Of a stretch of DNA of 64,000 nt, positions 47,211 through 54,800 are shown one piece after another (position 1 is the first letter of the stretch; every line of letters starts with the position of its first letter). The position numbers and the translations under genes are program-made. Source of the stretch: Chitinophagales bacterium (GTDB lineage Bacteria > Bacteroidota > Bacteroidia > Chitinophagales > Saprospiraceae); NCBI GenBank assembly GCA_013299105.1, contig JAAFJY010000007.1, positions 62,001 to 126,000 on the forward strand. Reading direction: 5' to 3'. The notes under the pieces were generated by a model. The model was given only the letters and a program-made list of their open reading frames with translations. It did no database searches and was not told the origin of the DNA.

Positions 47211-49451
47211 TTACTGCCGGATCAATTTAGCCGACCAGGCTTTCTGCCCATTGATGACCAATAGGCTGTAGTGGCCACTGGGCAGATTGCCCAGTTCAAG
47301 GTTCAACTGCCCATTCCAGGCTACTTCCTGGTCTTGGTGGACCAATTGGCCTTGCAAATTGAATACTTTGATTTTTACTGCTCCTTGGGTCTCTTTTTCG
47401 GGGAGCTCGACCATGTATTGGCCATCTGGGCTGGGGTTGGGCCAAATTTTTAGGTTTGCTTGGGCGAATGGCTTGAGCTCAAATATGCCAGTGGTGAGAC
47501 TGCGCAGGGGCATGACCCACACGCCATTGGTACCTGCCAGATAAACCTGATCACCATCTAAAAGGGCATCAGCTACCAATCCTACTTTGGTGACATCCAC
47601 CGTTTTCCACGTTTTACCTCGATTGCTGGAGAAATAGAGGATGCCGTCATTAAAAGTCGTGAGTGCCAGTACGAACGAATCTTTAGCGATGACATTCCTA
47701 AGGTCTTCATCGGCAGGGCCTCCATTTATGACTCGGTGAGCACCTTCAGCCCTTATTTCCACCAGGTCTTCGCTGAAATCAGTAGCGTACACTCCCGCTT
47801 CAGAGCTGTAGAAAAAAACCGCATCCAGCGGCAGGGCCCGCATTTCTTTCCATTGTTGCCCCGCACTGACGGAGTAATACCACTTGCCCCGTGATTCCAC
47901 CATGAGGGTATCGCCTTTCATGGCCAGTTCAAAAATAAAAGGGTTGCCCTCGGGGTGTGGCAACTCGATCCAGGCGCGCGTTTTGCCCGACCATTGGTAC
48001 AACTCAAAACTAAAACTCGCAAAAACCTGGGTTTTGGACTGTACCATGCCTTGAAAACCCAATTGATCGGGAGTTGCTCCTACTTTAAGCCAGTTTTTCC
48101 CTCGGTTGGGCGACAAGAAGGTGGCGTCGAACCCATCATACAGGATCACCGTGTCTTTTAAAGTAGCCAAACCACGCCCTTGCAAGTAAGGCACCAGTGG
48201 CTCCAATCCATTGCTCATCGACAATTGCCAACCTTGGGTTTTATTGTAGCTGTAAAAACCCAAATCCGAAAAAGCGACCAGGTCGCTGCCTGCTTTTTTA
48301 AGGACATTGGTAATACCGGGCGTTTTGGGTAAGCCCTGGTTGATGGCGGCAAAAGCAGGCTCTTCGCTGCCCTCAATCAGCCCCGCAACCCCACCGTACC
48401 CGTACATCAGGATATTCAGTGGCAGTTCTACCGCGCCAAGGCCATAAAAAGGGGCTTTCGATTGAAAAATGAAGGCATTTTCAAGCTCCGCACTGACTTC
48501 GTACCCCAACAAGAGGCCACCAAATACCATCAAGAATGAGCTATCAGTCGGGTAAAAAGGCACATCCGCATCTGCAAAATCAAAATCAATCACATCAATC
48601 CAGGTCCGCCCTTTGTCGAGGCTGCGACCCAGGTACTCATCGGCTAAAACGTAAACAACCTTGTTCGTTTTGTAAAATTTCACCGCACCTTCATCGACCG
48701 GAAGTTGATCTGCGCCACCAAAGCCCCAGGTTTTTCCGCCGTTCGTGGAGCGCAAAACGCTGCCATCAATGTAGCTGCCCGCCAACAATTCGGTATTGGA
48801 AAAAGCAATCACACTTTTGAACCAAGGCCAGGAAATCGTATCCGTCAATTGCCATTTCTTGGCTTGTGCATCGTATTGCACTCGAAATTGGTTGTCGATG
48901 GCATCACCAGCCACATAGGCTTGGATATTGCCATTGGGTAGGATCACCCACGCAGGCTCTTGGTCGTACAGCATACTGCGGGCAATGGGCAGCCAACGCC
49001 GATTCAATTGGTCGTACTGGTACCAAGAGTAGGAATCGTCAAAACTTTCGTTGAAACACCGTAGGAGCAACTCCCGATTCTCAAGTGAAACCAATTGATC
49101 GGGTTCATCGCCTTTTTGCAAGCCCTGGCTTTGGTCTTGCCAACGGTTGGCACCTGGCTTGAGCACAAAAACCTTGGTGTTGCCTTGGATCAAAAAGAAC
49201 TGTCCTTTGAAAGTCTTCAAATCCCAAACTGCGGAATCCTTGGAGAACAGTCCTTGGCTCAAAGCCGACCATTTTACCGTGTTTTTCGCGCTGGACCAAT
49301 ACACCTGGTCACCTGAAATGGCGATTACGGTATCACCCAGTGCTTGCATCTGCTCTACCCGAAAGGTTTCCGGGCCTCCCGTGTAAGTAATTTGGGCAAA
49401 AATGCGGCCTACCAATAGCAGGCATAATGCTAATAAGGAAATGTTTTTCAT
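47211..49451 (-). CDS. BNR/sortilin-like repeat protein with T9SS type A sorting domain
   Basis: The protein has 746 residues from the start at 49451 (MKNISLLALCLLLVG, signal peptide ending RIFAQ); the longer ORF to 49502 adds a less likely N-terminus. Several Asp-box motifs of beta-propellers are present: STNGGKTWGF, SLDKGRTWID, SPNRGKNWLK and SSNRGKTWKT. The C-terminus is a type A sorting domain: LKIWPNPSPDGQYMVEL, KVFNLQGQLVHQ, LPSGHYSLLVINGQ and a basic end. It should be a secreted or surface-anchored propeller protein. Such domains occur in sialidases and in binding proteins; catalytic Arg residues cannot be assigned, so a structural or binding role is more likely. Confidence 0.88.
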   Translation of the reverse strand: MKNISLLALCLLLVGRIFAQITYTGGPETFRVEQMQALGDTVIAISGDQVYWSSAKNTVKWSALSQGLFSKDSAVWDLKTFKGQFFLIQGNTKVFVLKPGANRWQDQSQGLQKGDEPDQLVSLENRELLLRCFNESFDDSYSWYQYDQLNRRWLPIARSMLYDQEPAWVILPNGNIQAYVAGDAIDNQFRVQYDAQAKKWQLTDTISWPWFKSVIAFSNTELLAGSYIDGSVLRSTNGGKTWGFGGADQLPVDEGAVKFYKTNKVVYVLADEYLGRSLDKGRTWIDVIDFDFADADVPFYPTDSSFLMVFGGLLLGYEVSAELENAFIFQSKAPFYGLGAVELPLNILMYGYGGVAGLIEGSEEPAFAAINQGLPKTPGITNVLKKAGSDLVAFSDLGFYSYNKTQGWQLSMSNGLEPLVPYLQGRGLATLKDTVILYDGFDATFLSPNRGKNWLKVGATPDQLGFQGMVQSKTQVFASFSFELYQWSGKTRAWIELPHPEGNPFIFELAMKGDTLMVESRGKWYYSVSAGQQWKEMRALPLDAVFFYSSEAGVYATDFSEDLVEIRAEGAHRVINGGPADEDLRNVIAKDSFVLALTTFNDGILYFSSNRGKTWKTVDVTKVGLVADALLDGDQVYLAGTNGVWVMPLRSLTTGIFELKPFAQANLKIWPNPSPDGQYMVELPEKETQGAVKIKVFNLQGQLVHQDQEVAWNGQLNLELGNLPSGHYSLLVINGQKAWSAKLIRQ

Positions 49452-49620
49452 GTATATAAAAGTGAGTGACAAAATGAGTCCTAGATTTTCAATCAAGTGC
49501 AAAAAAGATTCAGATCAAAGAACAATATATCTACATTTTTTGGAACCAAAAAGTTCCATTTTATTTCAAAAATTTAAAATCAAAACATTTCTATCAATTG
49601 GTAGCCATTCTGCTTTAAAC

Positions 49621-49654
49621 TAGTGATACGAATTATAAATACCCCCTAGGTTCC
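49621..49654 (+). repeat. 34-base inverted copy of 44664-44697
   Basis: The repeat reads TAGTGATACGAATTATAAAT then ACCCCCTAGGTTCC. It sits 170 bases before the start of the BNR gene, in a region without coding signal (49452-49889). Confidence 0.75.
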
Positions 49655-49686
49655 AGGACGAAATAATAGGCCATTACCAACGCGAC

Positions 49687-49815
49687 TTTTTTGTCTAAAC
49701 CAGAATTTATAAAATTGCAGAATTACAGAATTTCTTGCGTGGCGTTGACCAAAACAAGAATTTTAAAGAATTGGCCCGCTTCGCGGTCTAGGCCCAGATA
49801 ATAAAGCCGCGAACG
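49687..49815 (+). repeat. Family A dispersed repeat, copy 2
   Basis: The repeat reads TTTTGTCTAAACCAGAATTT, ATTACAGAATTTCTTGCGTG, GCGTTGACC, then ACAAGAATTTTAAAGAATTG and GCCCGCTTCGCGGTCTA. It is nearly identical in order and spacing to 22296-22417. Confidence 0.78.
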
Positions 49816-49889
49816 GGTAAAAATTCCGCCAAAGAATATAAACGGTTATTTTCTTCCGAGCCCACTGGTATAAGATCATAATCAGCATT

Positions 49890-49923
49890 TAACCATTAAC
49901 CATTAACAACTAACCATTAACAA
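49890..49923 (-). repeat. Post-stop heptad repeat after the LOG-family gene
   Basis: In gene direction the TAG stop is followed at once by TTGTTAATGGTTAGTTGTTA and two more TTAATGG units, the same mixed pattern as after the GH2 gene. Confidence 0.8.
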
Positions 49924-50505
49924 CTATCTCTCCCCCTCATTGATCCATTTAGGCACGTAAGTTGCTTGGTAATTTCGCAATTTTTCCATCAAATCGGCTG
50001 GATCTGCGCTGTCGACCAGCAAGTCGCGGTTGGCTTGTTTGAGAAAATCTGTCTCCACGGCATGGTCCAGAAAACTGAGCAGTGAATCGTAAAAACCTGC
50101 TGTATTCAAAAATCCAATCGGACGCTGGTGTAAGCCCAATTGCGACCAAGTGGCCATTTCAAATACCTCATCTAGGGTACCAAAACCACCGGGCATGGCG
50201 ATGAAAGCTTCGGCCAGGTCGTACATTTTCATCTTGCGTTCGTGCATGGTTTCGGTGTAGTGCATTTGGGTAACGCCAGTGTGCTCAATTTCTTTGTGCG
50301 ATAAAAAGTGCGGGATAACCCCGATCACTTCACCCCCGTTTTCCAAAACTGCGTCGGCAATGACGCCCATCAGGCCCACCTTACCCCCACCATAGACCAA
50401 GGTGATGCTTTCTTTGGCCAACATGGCCCCCAATTCCTGGGCTTTTTGAGTAAACAATGGATTGTCGCCAGCATTGGCTCCGCAGTACACACCGATGGAT
50501 TTCAT
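49924..50505 (-). CDS. LOG-family protein (TIGR00730), nucleotide phosphoribohydrolase-like
   Basis: The protein has 193 residues from the start at 50505 (MKSIGVYCGANAGDNPLFTQ). The longer ORF to 50553 runs through a heptad repeat and is rejected. The family signatures are all present: LVYGGGKVGLMG, ETMHERKMKMYDLAEAFIAM and PGGFGTLDEVFEMATW, with the catalytic Arg and Glu. Family members release the base from nucleoside 5'-monophosphates; in some bacteria and plants they activate cytokinins. A housekeeping role in nucleotide salvage is the cautious reading. A clear promoter with a palindromic box lies upstream. Confidence 0.93.
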   Translation of the reverse strand: MKSIGVYCGANAGDNPLFTQKAQELGAMLAKESITLVYGGGKVGLMGVIADAVLENGGEVIGVIPHFLSHKEIEHTGVTQMHYTETMHERKMKMYDLAEAFIAMPGGFGTLDEVFEMATWSQLGLHQRPIGFLNTAGFYDSLLSFLDHAVETDFLKQANRDLLVDSADPADLMEKLRNYQATYVPKWINEGER

Positions 50506-50513
50506 TGGTTTAA

Positions 50514-50546
50514 GTTGAAAAGTGGAAGGGTGGAAAAGTTGAAGAG
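50514..50546 (-). repeat. TTTCAAC-type heptad repeat before the LOG-family start
   Basis: In gene direction it reads CTCTTCAACTTTTCCACCCT then TCCACTTTTCAAC, ending eight bases before the ATG. It is therefore part of the mRNA leader. Confidence 0.75.
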
Positions 50547-50580
50547 ATCGCAAAAAAAGTGTAATTTTGGGGACAAAGCA

Positions 50581-50640
50581 AGCAAATATGTATTTGAGCT
50601 AAAATAAAGCAAACATATTTGCTTTTGAGGTTTAGCAAAA
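50581..50640 (-). promoter_or_regulatory. Promoter of the LOG-family gene with twin AGCAAA palindromes
   Basis: On the minus strand TTTTG (50640-50636) and TATGTTTG (50617-50610) are 18 bases apart, a strong Bacteroidota promoter. The -7 box lies inside the near-palindrome AGCAAACATATTTGCT (50608-50623), and a related AGCAAATATGTATTTG lies at 50581-50596. A repressor bound to such boxes would block the promoter. The divergent DUF721 gene begins 84 bases away. Confidence 0.7.
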
Positions 50641-50723
50641 AAAGAACGCAACTTTCTTTCATCCAGTTGCTTTTCTTTTTTCACTAAACCCAAATCCGTT
50701 TACTTTATTTTTTAACGCTCTCT

Positions 50724-51014
50724 ATGCCAGGTTACAGCGAAAAAACTTTGAAGGAAGCCTTGTTGGAGCTGATGAGCCAATACCGCCTCAAGCAAGGCGT
50801 GAATGAAGCCATGATCAAAGCCGCGTGGGTGAAACTCATGGGCACTTCTATCGTATCGCATACCCGCCAGATTCGCCTGGTTCGCAAGAAACTGTTCATT
50901 GTAATCGACTCACCTGCACTGCGCCAGGAATTGTTTTATGGTCGCGAAAAACTGCGCAAAATCTTGAATGAAGAACTCAAGGAGGAATATTTGGAAGAGG
51001 TGATTGTGAAATAG
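50724..51014 (+). CDS. DUF721 (DciA-like) protein
   Basis: The protein has 96 residues and is basic. TLKEALLELMSQYRLKQGVN, the WVKLMGTSIVSHTRQI segment, KKLFIVIDSPALRQELFYGR and LRKILNEEL follow the DUF721 pattern. Part of this family is DciA, which loads the replicative helicase DnaB in bacteria without DnaC. The short Bacteroidota form lacks extra domains. A role in helicase loading is plausible but not proven for this branch. Confidence 0.9.
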   Translation: MPGYSEKTLKEALLELMSQYRLKQGVNEAMIKAAWVKLMGTSIVSHTRQIRLVRKKLFIVIDSPALRQELFYGREKLRKILNEELKEEYLEEVIVK

Positions 51015-51097
51015 GAAAAGTTCTGGACGAGTAGTTTTCAGACAAAACAATGGTTTTTGTAACAATCCAGCCGGTTCCCATTTTAGATAAAAAAGCG

Positions 51098-51105
51098 TAT
51101 TTTTG
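51098..51105 (+). promoter_or_regulatory. Candidate -7 box TATTTTTG of the Uma2 gene
   Basis: This is a perfect TAnnTTTG, 29 bases before the preferred ATG at 51134. No clear -33 box was found. Confidence 0.5.
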
Positions 51106-51133
51106 TCTGTATTGCAAGCGTAAATTAAGACCA

Positions 51134-51796
51134 ATGACTGATACTTTAACCGGGAAAACGCATCCTCCAAGTTCGGAAAACCAGCTTGCTGTGATCAAGT
51201 CGCCTGTACAGCCTCGCTTGTACACCTTGGGTGAGTATTTGCAACGCGAAGCTCGATCCTCCGAACGTCATGAATATTTCAATGGCCAAATTTTACGTGT
51301 ACCTACGGCCCACATCCCCCACAATACGATCATTGCCAATACGGTAACTGCCATCAAAATTGCCGTCAAATCTCTTCCTCAAACTTACCGGGTGCTTAGT
51401 GGTCAGCAAAAAGTGTATCTTCCACAACTCAATTTTGCGTTATATCCCGATGTTTTGGTTGTTTGCGAAACACCAGTAAGCTGGGGAGACAATGATGAAC
51501 TATTGGTCAATCCACTGCTCATTGTAGAGGTTTTGTCAAAAAGCACGAAAAAATACGATCGTGGTGAGAAATTTAGTGCGTACAAAACCCTAGATTCTTT
51601 TCGTGAATACGTATTGATTGATCCCACCCAATGCAGGGTAGAAAGCAGGTTCAGGGAAGAGCCTGACCTTTGGCGTGATACCATCATCACCGAATTAGTG
51701 GAAACCTTCCCTCTCCGATCTTTAGGCTGCGGTATTTCAATGGCCGATATTTATGAATACATCCAATTCGAAGCGCCAAAGGGTAGGAAAAAATAG
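51134..51796 (+). CDS. Uma2 family endonuclease-like protein
   Basis: The protein has 220 residues from the start at 51134 (MTDTLTGKTHPPSSENQL); the longer ORF to 51050 would cross the -7 box. YTLGEYLQREARSSERHEYF opens the domain. LYPDVLVVCETPV (Asp), NPLLIVEVLSKSTKKYDRG (E-V-L-S) and FREYVLIDPTQ follow the PD-(D/E)XK Uma2 pattern (DUF820). These genes are common in cyanobacteria and Bacteroidota; their role is unproven, though nuclease activity is expected. The gene converges on the TamB-like gene with only 38 bases between stops. Confidence 0.9.
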   Translation: MTDTLTGKTHPPSSENQLAVIKSPVQPRLYTLGEYLQREARSSERHEYFNGQILRVPTAHIPHNTIIANTVTAIKIAVKSLPQTYRVLSGQQKVYLPQLNFALYPDVLVVCETPVSWGDNDELLVNPLLIVEVLSKSTKKYDRGEKFSAYKTLDSFREYVLIDPTQCRVESRFREEPDLWRDTIITELVETFPLRSLGCGISMADIYEYIQFEAPKGRKK

Positions 51797-51834
51797 GCTA
51801 TTGCAACGCGAACGAAATGGCCATACAGCCCAAA

Positions 51835-54800
51835 TCACCTGTTCATCGTCCGCAAACTATCCAAACTGGCCTTTTCTTTGGTTTTTTTCTCTTCCCTTGC
51901 GGTTTTGCGCAAGTCGCTTTTGGCACCCCGCAAAAACTCGCTGAAAGAGTCGTACTCTTTGCGAAAACTCAAGCCTACCCCAATTTGATTGCGCCTACCA
52001 CCGAAATCCGGTTCTATCTTGTGGAAAAAACGCAGCTTGAGGTTGCGGTCCTTGGTAATGGCGTACTCAATGATAAAGTCAGTGCCCACAAAAGTCCCTG
52101 CCGAGTTAGTCACCGCACCGTTGTTGAAATTGACCATTGAGCGCACGTTGCCGCCCATTTGCACGGTCAAGCGGTCGTTGAGGAAGGAAGGCTTGATGTT
52201 GAAATTCAGTTCTTGTCCCCGGTTGATGGACTGACTGAGGTTTTGGTTGTAGCCAATGTCAAAATCGAGGTCCGAAAAAACGTCTCCTTCTCCGATCAGG
52301 TCAGAGAACAATTCGGTCACCAATACCGACAATTGATTGGAAATGAGTTCACTGACGGTATTGTAGAAAAAGTCGACGCCTTGTTGTACGTTGATGTCAG
52401 AAGCAATGAACTGCCCTGCTACAATCAAGCCAAACACTTGCTTGTTCAGCTCATTTTGGTCCTGTTTCAAAGCCCTGAGTTTAGCTTCAGTATAGGTTTG
52501 GAGTTCTCCGCGCAGGTTGGGGATTACAATGTCGAATTTGATGTCTGGCTTCAGCAGTTCACCTTGCAGTTTCATCAACAGGTCTACATTGGTACTGGTA
52601 CTTGCAAGGGCTTTGATGTCGTCAGTCGCACCTGTGAGGTACTCTGAGATAAGCCCATACACGGAAGTATTGAGGTCGCGGTATTCGGCTTCTAGGTCTA
52701 TTTGGGCTGCATAGGGATTGCCAGTCCAACTGATGGTTCCGCCCGGCTTGACCCTAAAATCCTTGTTGATCACATTGTAAAAAGTGAACAAATAGCCGCC
52801 GTCGTCGATGGTGATGTCGCCAAACATAGTGAAGGCCCCACCTCGTGGCACCGAAATTTGCAAGTTGCCCCGTCCCGTGCCTTTGATTATGTCGCCGCTT
52901 TTCTCATTGAACACTACCTGCATTTCAGCCCCGCGAAGGACAGTAATGTCCATGTCAATACCTACACCCTTGAGTTCCGCCTCTGGAGTTTTCACCTTGT
53001 CCTCCTGCTGGCCGTTGTTGCTGAATTTCACAAAATCCAACTCGTTGGCCTGGCGCTGGTTGCTCACTGGCAAGATGATTTTGGTACCAGGACCTACTTC
53101 AGCTGTTACCGAAATATCGGGGCGCTTAAAAGAGCCGTCAAAACTTACCTGACCATTGCCCAGTGCCTGGCCATAAAACTGTGTGTTGTCGCCTTTTTTG
53201 GTGTCCAGAGCCAAAAAATTACCCCTGGTGATCAAATCGGCGTTGAAGCCAAAGTTTTTGAGGAAGTAATGGCGAATACCTCCGTCGAGCATTGCTTCGC
53301 GGCCATCTTTGTCGCGCAAAATGCCCCCACTCGTGTCAAAGAGGTAGTTGTCAATTTCGACCGGGACCTTGCCAAAGGTATAAGTGGTTTTTAGGAAATC
53401 GACCGTCAAGCCGCCTTTGTTTAGCCACATTTTACCGCCAATATTGGGGGCTTTAGCGGTGCCATAAAACTGAACATCGGCCTCCACATAGCCGTAAATA
53501 TTTTTCAAAACATCACCAATGAAGTACTCGGCAATGTTGAGCGGAAAAGACTGGATATTGAGGTTCAGGTCAAAATAGCCCGCACTTTGCTCTTTGCTTT
53601 CACCAAAAGTCTGAAGGTTGTAGCTGCCTTCTGCAATCAGTTGGGCGGTATCCTTGGTGATCGAAGTGTAAACATGAATGGGATGCTTGAGGTCTTCAAG
53701 GCTTATATTAACCAGTAAGGCCCCCCAATCGTCTCCGTTCATCAGGAAAGTATCACTAGTGATTTCGGCCCCAATGGTATTCAGCTTCAGCAAGTCTTCA
53801 ACCCGCACTTTGACTTCGCAGTTGCCACCAAACTTGATGGGATCAAAGTTCAGGTATTCGTTGAGCAGGACCAGATCCATGTTGTTCATGTTCAACTGCA
53901 TGCCCTTGCGGCCTAGTCGTTCGAGGCTGATGGCTTTGTCGTCGCGAAGCAATACAAAATCCTGAATATCAATATAATCCCTGCCAAAAACAATTGAGTT
54001 TTTATCGTTTACAGACCATGTAGATCCAAGAATGGAGACATTTGTACGCGACAATTGCATGAGCATGGTGCTGGTGTCCCGGATGAAAAACTTACCTTCC
54101 AAGTTGACTTTGGCCATGCTGGCAGCTTGCTTTTCGTCGTAACCCAGGTAGAACTGAATCGTATCTTTTTGCAGCAAAAGTGAGAGGCCAATCGGCAACA
54201 ACTTGGTTTTGCCATTGATTACCGTCGACAAAGCCCCAATATTGATAAAGCCCACTCCATTGCTGATGTCGCTCGTAATATTAACTGTTCCAAAGTCCAA
54301 GGAGCCAAAACGAAAAGAGGGGGTAGTAATGGTTGTCTTGAAATCCCTGCGGAGATTGTCAAAATCACCAGACAAGGTCAGATCCTCGAAAGGCCCCATG
54401 TCGTCGCTGAGCAATTCGTGCAAGCCACCACTGTTTTTAACATGGATATTGTAGCTAAATTGTTGAGTAAGGGACAGTGAATCGACTGATTTTATGCGCA
54501 AGCGCCGGGCAAAATCAGGATAATTGACCGCCACAAAGTTTTGCAGGGCTGCTGGTACTTTTTCAATGTCGAACTTGCCGTACAAATCGGCATCAACCAA
54601 TTCAGAGGCCACTTTCATGCGGCGATTGCCAAATGTATCGAGTTGCGAGTTGATGTCTACTTCTTCAAAATGGTAAGTCTGGTCATCTTTGTGCAGGTAA
54701 AAATCCAAGAAGCGGGCACTGCCCACCAAATCAGCCAAGTTGCGGGCTTTGAGGTCCAGCTCTACGTCACCAGCCAAAGTAATGTCTTGTTTGGATAGGT

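Noticed and set aside
47211-49451. Sialidase
   Set aside because: Asp-box motifs are present, but the arginine triad and FRIP-type motif of sialidases were not found.
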